Shown: positions 19,004 to 29,400 of the stretch, one piece after another
Position numbering within the stretch: position 1 is the stretch's first letter
Layout of the letters: each line of letters opens with the position of its first letter
Assembly (NCBI RefSeq): GCF_018704125.1
Contig: NZ_JAGTIS010000002.1
Location: 682,001-746,000, forward strand
DNA from: Metapseudomonas boanensis
GTDB taxonomy: Bacteria > Pseudomonadota > Gammaproteobacteria > Pseudomonadales > Pseudomonadaceae
Length of the DNA: 64,000 nt
Reading direction: 5' to 3'
Made by a program: the position numbers and the translations under genes
Notes under the pieces: model-generated
Database searches by the model: none
What the model was told of the DNA's origin: nothing
What the model saw: the letters and a program-made list of their open reading frames with translations, nothing else

Positions 19004-20344
19004 ATGACGAACAACACCTCACCTCAACCGGGCAGAATAACCAACAGCCTCGACGATTTCTGGATGCCATTCACGGCCAACCGCCAGTTCAAGGCAAGGC
19101 CGCGCCTGCTCGAAAGCGCCGAGGGCATGTACTTCACCGCCACTGATGGGCGCAAGGTGCTCGATGGCACCGCCGGTCTCTGGTGTTGCAACGCCGGCCA
19201 CGGCCGCCGTGAAATTACCGAGGCGGTGAGCCGGCAGATCGCCAAGCTCGACTTCGCGCCAACCTTCCAGATGGGTCACCCGCTGCCTTTCGAGTTGGCC
19301 GAGCGGCTGGCGGAGATCGCGCCCAAGGGCCTGAACAAGGTTTTCTTCACAAACTCCGGTTCCGAGTCGGCAGATACCGCCCTGAAGATCGCCCTGGCTT
19401 ATCAGCGCGCCATCGGCCAGGGCACCCGCACTCGCCTGATCGGTCGCGAGCTGGGCTACCACGGCGTGGGCTTTGGCGGCATTTCAGTCGGAGGGATGGT
19501 CAACAACCGCAAGGCTTTCAGCACACTACTGCCCAACGTGGATCATCTGCCGCACACACTGGATATCCAGCGCAATGCCTTCAGCCGTGGGCTGCCGGAG
19601 TTCGGCATCGAGAAGGCCGACGAGCTGGAGCATCTGGTGACGTTGCACGGTGCCGAGAATATCGCTGCGGTGATCGTTGAGCCGATGTCGGGTTCCGCAG
19701 GCGTGATCCTGCCGCCGGTGGGCTACCTGAAGCGCCTGCGCGAAATCACCCGCAAGCATGGAATCCTGTTGATCTTCGATGAAGTGATCACCGGCTTTGG
19801 CCGCATCGGCGAAGCCTTCGCCGCCCAGCGCTGGGGCGTCACGCCGGACATCATCACCTGTGCCAAGGGCCTGACCAACGGCGCCATCCCCATGGGCGCG
19901 GTGTTCGTCGACGAGCAGATCTACCAGGCCTTCATGCAAGGCCCGGAAAGCAACATCGAGTTCTTCCACGGCTACACCTATTCCGGCCATCCGGTGGCCT
20001 GCGCCGCCGCCCTGGCCACCCTGGACATCTACCAGAACGATCGCCTGTTCCAGCAGGCCATCGAACTGGAAGGTTACTGGCAGGAGGCGCTGCTCAGCCT
20101 TCGCGACCTGCCCAACGTCATTGACATTCGCGCCATCGGCCTGGTCGGCGGCGTGCAACTGGCACCGAGCGCCGAAGGTGCTGGTAAGCGCGGCTTCCAG
20201 GTCTTCGAACAGTGCTTCCAGGACAACGTGATGGTCCGCGTGACCGGCGACACCATCGCCATGTCGCCACCACTGATCGTCGAGAAAGCCCAGATCGATA
20301 CGCTCATCGCCACGCTTGGCGATGCTATCCACAAAGCTTCTTGA
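19004..20344 (+). CDS. Class III omega-amino acid aminotransferase
   Basis: From ATG 19004 the protein has 446 residues; GGTGG lies about six bases upstream, and an in-frame GTG at 18995 would place that site within the gene. This is a fold-type I PLP enzyme: GLWCCNAGHGRREI, NSGSESADTALKIA, the aspartate in LLIFDEVITGFGRIG and the PLP lysine in ITCAKGLTNGAIPMG. It resembles beta-alanine:pyruvate and 4-aminobutyrate aminotransferases; the P. aeruginosa counterpart is often called GabT2. It probably transfers the omega-amino group of diamines, beta-alanine or GABA to pyruvate or 2-oxoglutarate. The cupin gene follows 14 bases later. Confidence 0.9.
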   Translation: MTNNTSPQPGRITNSLDDFWMPFTANRQFKARPRLLESAEGMYFTATDGRKVLDGTAGLWCCNAGHGRREITEAVSRQIAKLDFAPTFQMGHPLPFELAERLAEIAPKGLNKVFFTNSGSESADTALKIALAYQRAIGQGTRTRLIGRELGYHGVGFGGISVGGMVNNRKAFSTLLPNVDHLPHTLDIQRNAFSRGLPEFGIEKADELEHLVTLHGAENIAAVIVEPMSGSAGVILPPVGYLKRLREITRKHGILLIFDEVITGFGRIGEAFAAQRWGVTPDIITCAKGLTNGAIPMGAVFVDEQIYQAFMQGPESNIEFFHGYTYSGHPVACAAALATLDIYQNDRLFQQAIELEGYWQEALLSLRDLPNVIDIRAIGLVGGVQLAPSAEGAGKRGFQVFEQCFQDNVMVRVTGDTIAMSPPLIVEKAQIDTLIATLGDAIHKAS

Positions 20345-20358
20345 ACGGGAACTCTGCC

Positions 20359-20724
20359 ATGAATGTGCAACAGATCGTCGACTTCGCCCAGGCCACCACC
20401 GCGCCCGAACATTACCGCCCCGCCGCCGAAAAAATCCTCAAGGGCGATCCCGAGCAGAGCGTACGCAACCATTACGCCAGCCCCTGCGGGCAGTTCAATG
20501 CCGGTGTCTGGGAAGGTGCCGTCGGTCACTGGACGGTGAACTACACCGAGCATGAATACTGCGAAATCCTGCAGGGCGTGTCGGTCATCCGCGACAAGGA
20601 TGGCAATGCCAAGACCTTGCGCGTCGGCGACCGTTTCGTGATCCCGGCCGGATTCTCCGGCACCTGGGAGGTGCTGGAGCCCTGTCGCAAGGTTTACGTG
20701 ATGTTCGAGCAGGCGGCCAAATAG
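20359..20724 (+). CDS. Small single-domain cupin protein
   Basis: The protein has 121 residues and starts 14 bases after the aminotransferase stop, so the two are cotranscribed. It is a single cupin barrel: VNYTEHEYCEILQGVSVIRDKDG and VGDRFVIPAGFSGTWEVLEPCRKVYVMFE resemble the DUF861-type cupins related to ureidoglycolate hydrolase. The histidine set of metal cupins is only partly kept. Its role in amine catabolism is unknown. A clear terminator follows. Confidence 0.8.
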   Translation: MNVQQIVDFAQATTAPEHYRPAAEKILKGDPEQSVRNHYASPCGQFNAGVWEGAVGHWTVNYTEHEYCEILQGVSVIRDKDGNAKTLRVGDRFVIPAGFSGTWEVLEPCRKVYVMFEQAAK

Positions 20725-20756
20725 TCCCGCTCATCCCCTGATGCTTGTCACCCTTC

Positions 20757-20780
20757 AGCCCGCGCTTCGCGGGCTTTTTT
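20757..20780 (+). terminator. Intrinsic terminator after the cupin gene
   Basis: AGCCCGCG (20757-20764), a 3-base loop and CGCGGGCT (20768-20775) are followed by a T-run. Confidence 0.9.
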
Positions 20781-20843
20781 ATGGGCGCGGATCGGGATCC
20801 GGCCTTTTCCTGCCCTCACTCAAAGGGAGAAATCGCACACATG

Positions 20844-20872
20844 AAAAAGCCCGCCATATAGGCGGGCTTTTT
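20844..20872. terminator. Terminator of rpmB-rpmG, bidirectional in form
   Basis: A 12-bp stem, AAAAAGCCCGCC (20844-20855) and GGCGGGCTTTTT (20861-20872), with loop ATATA. It lies 19 bases beyond the rpmG stop. Confidence 0.92.
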
Positions 20873-20890
20873 CGACAAGGGCCGGATCAA

Positions 20891-21046
20891 TTACTTGATC
20901 TTGGCTTCCTTGTAGATCACATGCTTACGCACAACCGGATCGAACTTCTTGATCTCGATCTTTTCGGGAGTGGTGCGCTTGTTCTTGTCGGTGGTGTAGA
21001 AGTGGCCGGTACCGGCGCTGGACACCAAACGGATCAGTTCACGCAT
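20891..21046 (-). CDS. rpmG: 50S ribosomal protein L33
   Basis: The protein has 51 residues starting [18 protein letters not shown] after the initial methionine. AAGGAG lies directly upstream of ATG 21046. It lacks the CxxC pairs of zinc-binding L33 proteins, so it is the zinc-free form common in gammaproteobacteria. It lies ten bases downstream of rpmB in the same operon. Confidence 0.97.
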   Translation of the reverse strand: MRELIRLVSSAGTGHFYTTDKNKRTTPEKIEIKKFDPVVRKHVIYKEAKIK

Positions 21047-21056
21047 GATTAGCTCC

Positions 21057-21293
21057 TTAAACCTTTTCGCCGCGAGCACGCAGCTCGCTCAGCACGACGT
21101 CGATACCGCGCTTGTCGATGATACGCATGCCCTTGGCGGAAACGCGCAGACGCACAAAGCGCTTTTCGGACTCGACCCAGAAGCGATGGTGCTGCAGGTT
21201 CGGCAGGAAACGACGACGGGTTTTGTTGTTAGCGTGGGAAATATTGTTCCCGGTAACCGGACCCTTACCGGTTACTTGACAGACTCTCGACAT
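21057..21293 (-). CDS. rpmB: 50S ribosomal protein L28
   Basis: The protein has 78 residues. It begins [20 protein letters not shown] and has [16 protein letters not shown], the standard L28 sequence. It is the first gene of the rpmB-rpmG pair and assembles into the large ribosomal subunit. Confidence 0.98.
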   Translation of the reverse strand: MSRVCQVTGKGPVTGNNISHANNKTRRRFLPNLQHHRFWVESEKRFVRLRVSAKGMRIIDKRGIDVVLSELRARGEKV

Positions 21294-21655
21294 GCCTCAG
21301 CCCTCTAAACCACATGCCCAACCCGGCATGGGTTGGCCGCTTGAACTCTAACTTGGGTGGGCGCTTCAGCGCCCGTCTCGTCAGGGTCTTACCGGCCGCA
21401 TAATGAATGCGAAAGACCGGGCCCCCAGAAAAGAGCGCTGCTTTATATCAGAAACCCCCTAGTGCAGCAAGGGCCGTAGCGATTTACCCACAGGCCCGGA
21501 ACGCTCCCAAAGCACGCACAGCCGTTACTTCGGGAGGCACAGGGCAGGGCGACCGCTCGTCGCCCGCTGCCGATTGTCCGGTATCCGGCATTGGTCTAGG
21601 GTTAGGCCCTTGGCCCGACCGCTGGCCGCCCGTCTTCCCCGCAAAGGAGTTTGCC

Positions 21656-23233
21656 ATGCGTTTCGCCGCCCTCCCGCTGCTGTTCGCCCCGCTGTTGACC
21701 CAGGCTGCCACCCTCAGCGTCTGTACCGAGGCCAGCCCCGAAGGCTTCGACGTAGTCCAATACAACTCCCTGACCACCACCAATGCTTCGGCCGACGTAT
21801 TGATGAACCGCCTGGTGGAGTTCGATGCCGAACGCGGCCAGCTGGTGCCCGGCCTGGCGGAGCGCTGGGACGTCTCGGCCGACGGCCTGGTCTACAGCTT
21901 CCACCTGCGCAAGGGGGTGGTCTTCCACAGCACGGACTATTTTACGCCAAGCCGCCCCCTCAGCGCGGACGATGTGGTGTTCAGCTTCCAGCGCATGCTC
22001 GACCCGACGCAGCCCTGGCACAAGATCGCGCAAAGCGGTTTCCCCCACGCCCAGTCAATGCAGCTGCCCAGCCTGCTCAAAAGCATCGAGAAGTCTGGCG
22101 ACTATGAAGTGCGCTTCACCCTGAACAAGCCGGACGCCACCTTCCTGGCCACCCTGAGCATGGGCTTCGCCTCCATCTATTCGGCCGAGTACGCCGACCA
22201 GCTGATGAAGGCCGGGACACCGGAGAAGCTCAATGCCGAGCCCATCGGTACCGGCCCCTTCGTCTTCAAGCGCTTCCAGAAGGATTCTGCCGTGCGCTAT
22301 GCGGCCAATCCGAACTACTTCGCTGGCAAACCGGGCATCGACGGACTGGTGTTCGCCATCACGCCTGATGCAAACGTGCGCTTGCAGAAGCTGCGTCGGG
22401 GCGAGTGCCAGATCGCCTTGTCACCCAAACCGCTCGACGTGCAGGCCGCCGCCAGTGACGCCGCAGTCCGGGTAATCCAGACGCCCGCCTTCATGACCGC
22501 CTTCGTCGGCATCAACAGCCGGCACGCGCCACTGGATCAGCCCAAGGTGCGCCAGGCCATCAACCTTGCCTTCGATAAAGCCAGCTACCTGAAGGCCGTG
22601 TTCGAAGGCAGCGCCAGCGCTGCGGACGGTCCCTTCCCGCCGAATACCTGGAGCTATGCCGCCAAGCTACCGGCCTATCCCCATGATCCGGAGAAGGCCA
22701 AGGCCCTGCTGGCGGAGGCTGGTCTCAAGGACGGCTTCAAGACCACGATCTGGACCCGTCCGTCCGGCAGCTTGCTGAACCCCAACCCCAGCCTCGGCGC
22801 ACAGCTGTTGCAGGCCGATCTGGCCAAGGTCGGCATCCAGGCCGAGATCCGCGTGATCGAATGGGGCGAACTGATCCGCCGCGCCAAAGCCGGCGAGCAT
22901 GACCTGCTGTTCATGGGTTGGGCCGGCGACAATGGCGATCCGGACAACTTCCTCACGCCGCAATTCTCCTGCGCCTCGGTGCAATCCGGACTGAACTTCG
23001 CACGCTTCTGCAATCCCGAACTGGACAAGCTGATCAGCGACGGCAAGACCCACAGCACCCAGGCCGAACGTGCCGCACTCTACGAGAAGGCCCAACAGAT
23101 CATCCGCGAGCAGGCGCTGTGGCTCCCGCTCGCCCACCCCACCGCATTCGCGCTGACCCGCGCGAACATCGAGGGCTATAAGGTCAGTCCGTTTGGCCGC
23201 CAGGACTTTTCCAAGGTCAGGCTTGCCCCCTAG
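21656..23233 (+). CDS. Dipeptide/oligopeptide ABC transporter substrate-binding protein
   Basis: From ATG 21656 the protein has 525 residues; AAAGGAG lies six bases upstream, and the open frame further upstream is not conserved-looking. A short signal peptide (RFAALPLLFAPLLTQA) exports it to the periplasm. The SBP_bac_5 domain shows TLSVCTEASPEGFDVVQYNSL at the start, VYSFHLRKGVVFH, and GWAGDNGDPDNFL, close to DppA. The two cysteine pairs of DppA (SVCTEAS, FSCASV, FCNPEL) are present. No permease or ATPase genes are adjacent, so it must use components encoded elsewhere. Confidence 0.9.
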   Translation: MRFAALPLLFAPLLTQAATLSVCTEASPEGFDVVQYNSLTTTNASADVLMNRLVEFDAERGQLVPGLAERWDVSADGLVYSFHLRKGVVFHSTDYFTPSRPLSADDVVFSFQRMLDPTQPWHKIAQSGFPHAQSMQLPSLLKSIEKSGDYEVRFTLNKPDATFLATLSMGFASIYSAEYADQLMKAGTPEKLNAEPIGTGPFVFKRFQKDSAVRYAANPNYFAGKPGIDGLVFAITPDANVRLQKLRRGECQIALSPKPLDVQAAASDAAVRVIQTPAFMTAFVGINSRHAPLDQPKVRQAINLAFDKASYLKAVFEGSASAADGPFPPNTWSYAAKLPAYPHDPEKAKALLAEAGLKDGFKTTIWTRPSGSLLNPNPSLGAQLLQADLAKVGIQAEIRVIEWGELIRRAKAGEHDLLFMGWAGDNGDPDNFLTPQFSCASVQSGLNFARFCNPELDKLISDGKTHSTQAERAALYEKAQQIIREQALWLPLAHPTAFALTRANIEGYKVSPFGRQDFSKVRLAP

Positions 23234-23239
23234 GGTCTC

Positions 23240-23274
23240 TTGACGTTTCGGCGCAAAACGCGGCGAAACGTCAA
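23240..23274. terminator. Hairpin between convergent peptide-binding gene and radC
   Basis: TTGACGTTTCG (23240-23250) pairs perfectly with CGAAACGTCAA (23264-23274), with GCG/CGC continuing inside the loop. It sits in the 47-base convergent gap without a T-run. It could act as a terminator for both genes. Confidence 0.5.
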
Positions 23275-23280
23275 CAGTTC

Positions 23281-23955
23281 CTAAACCCAGCCATATTCGG
23301 CCATCGACAACGGCTCGCCATCCCCCACGATGAAGTGATCAAGCACTCGCACATCGATCAGCGCCAGCGCCTCCTTGAGACGCTGGGTCAGCTGTCGATC
23401 GGCCTGACTAGGCTCTGCAACGCCAGAAGGGTGATTGTGCGTGAGGATCAAGGCTGCGGCGTTGTGCGCCAACGCGCGCTTGACCACCTGGCGCGGATAG
23501 ACGCTGGCACCGTCGATGGTGCCGTGGAACAGCACCTCGAAGGCCAGCACCCGGTGCTTGGAATCCATGAACAGGCAGGCGAACTGCTCGTGATGCGCAT
23601 GCCGCAACTGTGCCTTCAGGTAAGCGCGTACAGCCTGAGGACTCTCCAGCGCGGAATCGCGGCGTAGCCCTTCGGCCAAGTGGCGCCTGGCTATTTCCAG
23701 CACCGCCTGCAACTGGGCGAACTTGGCCGGCCCCAGGCCCAGATGCTGGCAGAAGGATTCGAGGTCCGCCTCCAGCAGCGGACGCAGACCGCCGAACTCG
23801 CTGAGCAGCTGGCGGGCGAGATCCACCGCGCTACGGCCGGCGACGCCAGTACGCAAGAAGATGGCCAGAAGCTCGGCATCGCTGAGGGCTGCCGCGCCCT
23901 GGTCGAGAAGTTTCTCCCGCGGACGCTCCGCCGCGGGCCAATGTCGAATGCTCAT
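23281..23955 (-). CDS. radC: RadC/YeeS-type JAB domain protein
   Basis: The protein has 224 residues. The N-terminal helix-hairpin-helix part includes [16 protein letters not shown] and [15 protein letters not shown]. The C-terminal MPN(+)/JAB metalloprotease-like domain has [14 protein letters not shown], with the metal ligands intact. Despite its name RadC is no longer considered a proven DNA-repair enzyme, and its activity is unclear. It is divergent from coaBC, as in most Pseudomonas genomes. Confidence 0.94.
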   Translation of the reverse strand: MSIRHWPAAERPREKLLDQGAAALSDAELLAIFLRTGVAGRSAVDLARQLLSEFGGLRPLLEADLESFCQHLGLGPAKFAQLQAVLEIARRHLAEGLRRDSALESPQAVRAYLKAQLRHAHHEQFACLFMDSKHRVLAFEVLFHGTIDGASVYPRQVVKRALAHNAAALILTHNHPSGVAEPSQADRQLTQRLKEALALIDVRVLDHFIVGDGEPLSMAEYGWV

Positions 23956-24090
23956 GAGACCTCCCTGGTTGAGCTGCGCCGCTGTTCCGATGCGGGCGCT
24001 GTGCTATCTTACCCCACCCTTTTTGCGCGGCGGCCGGTCTGGGGAGGCCCCGCCGCAGCGCATCGTCAACATCCATAGAAAGGCAGGCCT

Positions 24091-25299
24091 ATGCAGCGGC
24101 TCTATCGGAAACGCATCCTCCTGGGCGTGGGCGGCGGCATTGCTGCCTACAAGAGTGCTGAGCTGGTCCGCCGACTGCGTGACCAAGGCGCCGAAGTCCG
24201 CGTGGTGATGACCCAGGGCGGCCGTGAGTTCATTACACCGCTGACCCTCCAGGCCCTCTCCGGTCACCCGGTCCACCTGGAATTGCTAGACCCCGCCGCC
24301 GAAGCGGCCATGGGGCATATCGAGCTGGCCCGCTGGGCCGACCTGGTGCTGATTGCGCCGGCCACCGCCGACCTGATCGCGCGCCTGGCCCAGGGCATGG
24401 CGGACGACCTCCTGAGCACCCTGGTACTGGCCACCGATGCCCCGGTCGCCCTGGCCCCGGCCATGAACCAGGCGATGTGGCGCGACCCGGCCACCCAGGC
24501 CAACCTCGAACTGCTGGGTCAGCGCGGCTTCCGCCTCTTCGGCCCGGCATCGGGCAGCCAGGCCTGCGGTGACGTCGGCCTCGGCCGCATGCTGGAGGCC
24601 GAGGAGCTGGCACAACGCGCCGCCGACTGCTTCGAGCATCGCGCCCTGACCGGCCGCCATGTGCTGATCACCGCCGGACCGACCCAGGAAAACATCGACC
24701 CGGTGCGCTACATCACCAACCACAGCTCCGGCAAAATGGGCTTTGCCCTGGCCGAAGCCGCAGTGGAGGCTGGCGCCAAGGTGACGCTGATCACTGGCCC
24801 AGTGCACCTGCCGACGCCGGATCGGGTCAACCGCATTGACGTGATCAGCGCGCGTGACATGCTGGCGGCCTGCGAAGCGGCGATGCCCTGCGACTTGCTG
24901 ATCGCCGCGGCCGCCGTCGCCGACTACCGCCCCGAAGTGGTGGCCCAGCACAAGATGAAGAAGGACCCGACCAGCGGCGAAGGCCTGTTGCTGCAGCTGG
25001 TACGCAACCCCGATATTCTCGCCACCCTTGCCGGCCGTCCCGATCGCCCCTTCAGCGTCGGCTTCGCCGCCGAGACCGAGAACCTGCTCGAATACGCTTC
25101 GCGCAAACTCAAGGACAAGAACCTCGACCTGATCGTCGCCAATGATGTGGCCAACCCCACCATCGGCTTCAACAGCGAGGAAAACGCCATCACCATCATC
25201 GACCGCGACCTGGGCCAGACCAGCTTTGCCCAGACCAGCAAGGGCAAGATCGCCCGTCAGCTGATCATCTTCATCGCCGACCGCCTCAACCAGGCCTGA
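24091..25299 (+). CDS. coaBC: Bifunctional phosphopantothenoylcysteine synthetase/decarboxylase
   Basis: The protein has 402 residues. The N-terminal half (about 1-185) is the FMN-dependent CoaC decarboxylase with GVGGGIAAYKSAELVRRLRD, the catalytic histidine in the LSGHPVHLEL region, and APAMNQAMW. The C-terminal half is the CTP-dependent CoaB synthetase with ITAGPTQENIDPVRYITNHSSG and a lysine at VVAQHKMKKD. Together they make 4'-phosphopantetheine from phosphopantothenate. dut begins six bases after its stop. Confidence 0.97.
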   Translation: MQRLYRKRILLGVGGGIAAYKSAELVRRLRDQGAEVRVVMTQGGREFITPLTLQALSGHPVHLELLDPAAEAAMGHIELARWADLVLIAPATADLIARLAQGMADDLLSTLVLATDAPVALAPAMNQAMWRDPATQANLELLGQRGFRLFGPASGSQACGDVGLGRMLEAEELAQRAADCFEHRALTGRHVLITAGPTQENIDPVRYITNHSSGKMGFALAEAAVEAGAKVTLITGPVHLPTPDRVNRIDVISARDMLAACEAAMPCDLLIAAAAVADYRPEVVAQHKMKKDPTSGEGLLLQLVRNPDILATLAGRPDRPFSVGFAAETENLLEYASRKLKDKNLDLIVANDVANPTIGFNSEENAITIIDRDLGQTSFAQTSKGKIARQLIIFIADRLNQA

Positions 25300-25305
25300 G
25301 ACCTC

Positions 25306-25761
25306 ATGCATTCCCTGCAAGCCAAGATCCTCGACCCCCGCCTGGGCAGCGAATTCCCGCTGCCGCAATACGCCACCCCCGGCTCCGCTGGCCTCGACCT
25401 GCGCGCCATGCTCAAGGAAGAGGTCGCCCTCGAACCGGGCCAGACGCTGCTGATCCCCACTGGCCTGTCGATCCATATCGCCGACCAGGGCCTCGCAGCC
25501 ATGATCCTTCCGCGCTCCGGGCTGGGCCATAAACACGGCATCGTCCTCGGCAACCTGGTGGGGTTGATCGACTCCGACTACCAGGGCGAGCTCATGGTTT
25601 CCTGCTGGAACCGTGGCCAGACGTCCTTCCGCATTACAATCGGTGAGCGCATCGCGCAACTCGTGTTGGTGCCCGTGGTACAAGCTCACTTCGAGCTGGT
25701 CGAGGAATTCCACGAAAGCCAGCGCGGTGCAGGCGGCTTCGGCCATACCGGCAGTCAGTAA
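25306..25761 (+). CDS. dut: Deoxyuridine triphosphate nucleotidohydrolase
   Basis: The protein has 151 residues. All five trimeric dUTPase motifs are visible: [50 protein letters not shown] and [12 protein letters not shown]. It hydrolyses dUTP to dUMP, keeping uracil out of DNA. It lies between coaBC and algC in one transcription unit. Confidence 0.98.
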   Translation: MHSLQAKILDPRLGSEFPLPQYATPGSAGLDLRAMLKEEVALEPGQTLLIPTGLSIHIADQGLAAMILPRSGLGHKHGIVLGNLVGLIDSDYQGELMVSCWNRGQTSFRITIGERIAQLVLVPVVQAHFELVEEFHESQRGAGGFGHTGSQ

Positions 25762-25798
25762 TCGCCCGCCCTCAGGACAAACCGCCGAGGAGACCTCA

Positions 25799-28393
25799 GT
25801 GAAACTCTTCAAGCGCAGTAGCAAGGATGCAGCGCCCACAGAGCAGCCAAATGCGCAGCTCATGGTCAAGGCTCGGGCGCAACCTCGGCCCGGCGAACTC
25901 CTGCCGGGCGTCATCGCAACGCTGGGCGGCCTGGCAGCCGCCGGCGCCATTCTCTGGTTCGGCGTGCTCGCCCCTGCCGATGCGAACCGCGTCGCCCAGC
26001 TGAGCCAGATATGGGGCAGCAGCCAAGCCTCTGCCGTCCAGCAAGCCATTGCGCAAATGCAGGCCGAAACTGCCGCCGCAGCGCAGAACCCGGCACTGAT
26101 CGAGGCCCTGGAAAGTGGCGACGCCACCCGGCTCCAGATGGTCGAACGCAATCTGACCCACTGGAGTGGTGTGGTAGATGCACACCTCAACTTGCCAGGC
26201 CAGGCGCAGCCGGATGGGCAGCGCGCGGCCCCAATGAACTTCGCCGCCCTGGACCTGCTGCGCCGCGCAGAGGAAGGCCAGAAGCCAGCGCTGGAGGCTT
26301 ACAAGAACGGCCAGCGCTGGCTGATCTATAGCGCCACCCCCCTGCGAGCGAGCCCCGACGCACCACTGCAGGGCACCCTGCTGCTGGCATTCGACCTTCA
26401 GCACCTGCTCAATGCCCTGCCGGCGCTGCCGGCCGACATCGGCCAGTTGCAGCTGGCCCAGCAATTCAGCAAGGCGCCGCCCCAGATCCTGGCGACACGC
26501 GGCCAGGCAGCAGCCGTCGCGCCGATCACCTTCGACAGCGGCAACCCAAACTGGCGCCTCAGCTTCACCCCAGGGCCGGCGCTCACCCAGTCTTCCGGCT
26601 CGCCGTTGCTCCTGGCCCTGGCCGCCCTGCTCGCCCTGGCCGGTGCCGTGCTCGGACTCTACCTCAGCCGGTCTGCCCTGCATCGCACGCTGCGCGAGGA
26701 CGCCCAGCAGTTGAACCAACTGCTGCTCGAACTCTCGAACGGCAAGAGCGTCAAACCATGCAACCTGCGCCTGCCGGCGCTGGATAGTCTGGCCCAGGCG
26801 CTCGCTCGCCAGCCCGGACGCAAAGCTGAACCGCTGCCGGAAAACGGCCAAGCCACGGCGCCCGCCAAGCAGACGCCACCCACGACAACTGTGTCAGCCG
26901 AGCCGGCCGACCCGTTATTCCAAGATACCGACATCCTCGATATCGACATCCTCGACGAAGACCAGGACCTCCTGGGATTGGAGCAAGCCCCCGCCATGAC
27001 CAGCATCGAAAAGATCGCACCCGCCCTCCCCGCCAGCATTTTCCGCGCCTATGACATCCGCGGCGTGGTAGGCGACACCCTGACCACCGAGACCGCCTAC
27101 TGGGTCGGACGCGCCATCGGCTCGGAAAGCCTGGCCCGCGGCGAGCCCAATGTCTCGGTCGGCCGTGACGGCCGCCTGTCCGGCCCCGAGCTGGTACAAA
27201 GCCTCATCCAGGGCCTGGTGGACTGCGGTTGCCAGGTCACCGATGTCGGCATGGTGCCGACTCCAGTCCTGTACTACGCCGCCAACGTGCTGGCCGGCAA
27301 GTCTGGCGTCATGCTCACCGGTAGCCACAACCCGCCGGACTACAACGGTTTCAAGATCGTGGTCGCAGGCGAAACCCTCGCCAACGAGCAGATCACCGCT
27401 TTGCACACCCGCATCAAGAACAACGACCTGGCCAGCGGCACCGGCCGCGTCGAGCAGGTCGAGATTCTCGATCGCTACTTCAGCCAGATCCGCGATGACA
27501 TCGCCATGGCGCGGCAGATGAAGGTCGTGGTCGATTGCGGCAACGGTGTCGCCGGCGTGATCGCTCCACAACTGATCGAAGCCCTGGGCTGCACCGTGAT
27601 CCCGCTTTACTGCGATGTCGACGGTACCTTCCCGAACCACCACCCGGACCCGGGCAAGCCGGAAAACCTCGTAGACCTGATCGCCAAGGTGAAAGAAGAA
27701 AATGCCGACTTGGGCCTGGCCTTCGACGGCGACGGCGACCGCGTCGGCGTGGTGACCAACGCCGGCACCATCATCTACCCCGACCGCCTGCTGATGCTGT
27801 TCGCCAAGGACGTGGTCTCGCGCAATCCGGGCGCCGATATCATCTTCGACGTCAAATGTACTCGTCGCCTGACGTCGCTGATCAGCGGCTACGGCGGCCG
27901 CCCGGTGATGTGGAAAACCGGCCACTCGCTGATCAAGAAGAAAATGAAAGAAACCGGCGCCCTGCTCGCGGGCGAGATGAGTGGCCACATCTTCTTCAAG
28001 GAACGCTGGTTCGGCTTCGACGACGGCATCTACAGTGCCGCCCGCCTGCTGGAAATCCTCAGCCAGGAGAAGCAGGACGCCGAACAGGTGTTCGCGACCT
28101 TCCCGAGCGACATCTCCACGCCGGAAATCAACATCACCGTCACCGACGAGAACAAGTTCCGTCTGATCGAGCGCCTGCAACAGGAAGCCAGCTGGGGTGA
28201 AGCCAACCTCACCACGCTGGACGGCGTGCGCGTCGATTATCCGAAGGGCTGGGGCCTCGTCCGCGCCTCCAACACCACGCCGGTGCTGGTATTGCGCTTC
28301 GAGGCCGACTCGGAAGAAGAGCTTGAGCGCATCAAGCAGGTCTTCCGCAGCCAGCTCAATGCCATCGCCCCTGAACTCACCCTGCCGTTCTGA
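25799..28393 (+). CDS. algC: AlgC phosphomannomutase/phosphoglucomutase, membrane-anchored long form
   Basis: From GTG 25799 the protein has 864 residues; GAGGAG sits about seven bases upstream. Residues 36-58 and 269-289 are membrane helices, with about 210 residues of predicted periplasmic sequence between them. A cytoplasmic linker follows, with an acidic stretch at about 383-394. Residues 400-864 are the classical AlgC enzyme: AYDIRGVVGD, the phosphoserine in TGSHNPPDYNGFK (S509; S110 of the short form), metal loop DGDGDR and sugar loop GEMSGH. A second start, ATG 26996, would give the soluble 465-residue enzyme, but its GGAG is 12 bases away. AlgC makes mannose-1-P and glucose-1-P for alginate, LPS and rhamnolipid. 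Confidence 0.9.
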   Translation: MKLFKRSSKDAAPTEQPNAQLMVKARAQPRPGELLPGVIATLGGLAAAGAILWFGVLAPADANRVAQLSQIWGSSQASAVQQAIAQMQAETAAAAQNPALIEALESGDATRLQMVERNLTHWSGVVDAHLNLPGQAQPDGQRAAPMNFAALDLLRRAEEGQKPALEAYKNGQRWLIYSATPLRASPDAPLQGTLLLAFDLQHLLNALPALPADIGQLQLAQQFSKAPPQILATRGQAAAVAPITFDSGNPNWRLSFTPGPALTQSSGSPLLLALAALLALAGAVLGLYLSRSALHRTLREDAQQLNQLLLELSNGKSVKPCNLRLPALDSLAQALARQPGRKAEPLPENGQATAPAKQTPPTTTVSAEPADPLFQDTDILDIDILDEDQDLLGLEQAPAMTSIEKIAPALPASIFRAYDIRGVVGDTLTTETAYWVGRAIGSESLARGEPNVSVGRDGRLSGPELVQSLIQGLVDCGCQVTDVGMVPTPVLYYAANVLAGKSGVMLTGSHNPPDYNGFKIVVAGETLANEQITALHTRIKNNDLASGTGRVEQVEILDRYFSQIRDDIAMARQMKVVVDCGNGVAGVIAPQLIEALGCTVIPLYCDVDGTFPNHHPDPGKPENLVDLIAKVKEENADLGLAFDGDGDRVGVVTNAGTIIYPDRLLMLFAKDVVSRNPGADIIFDVKCTRRLTSLISGYGGRPVMWKTGHSLIKKKMKETGALLAGEMSGHIFFKERWFGFDDGIYSAARLLEILSQEKQDAEQVFATFPSDISTPEINITVTDENKFRLIERLQQEASWGEANLTTLDGVRVDYPKGWGLVRASNTTPVLVLRFEADSEEELERIKQVFRSQLNAIAPELTLPF

Positions 28394-29320
<927 letters not shown>

Positions 29321-29337
29321 GCAGCGAAACCCCGATA

Positions 29338-29367
29338 CGAAAAGGCCGGAGCAATCCGGCCTTTTCG
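29338..29367 (+). terminator. Intrinsic terminator after argB
   Basis: A 13-bp perfect stem, CGAAAAGGCCGGA (29338-29350) and TCCGGCCTTTTCG (29355-29367), with a GCAA tetraloop and T-rich 3' arm. Confidence 0.88.
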
Positions 29368-29400
29368 TGTCCAGACCTTGCAAGCAACCGGGAGCCCCTC

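Noticed and set aside
21407-21655. An 83-codon N-terminal extension on the peptide-binding protein
   Set aside because: The signal peptide begins at 21656 with AAAGGAG before it; the extension would bury it.
25613-25798. Extending AlgC upstream of GTG 25799
   Set aside because: The extra codons overlap dut in another frame and lack a ribosome binding site, while GAGGAG marks GTG 25799.
24286-26190. A 634-codon minus-strand frame opposite coaBC and dut
   Set aside because: It is antisense to well-recognised enzymes and has low-complexity, shadow-like composition.
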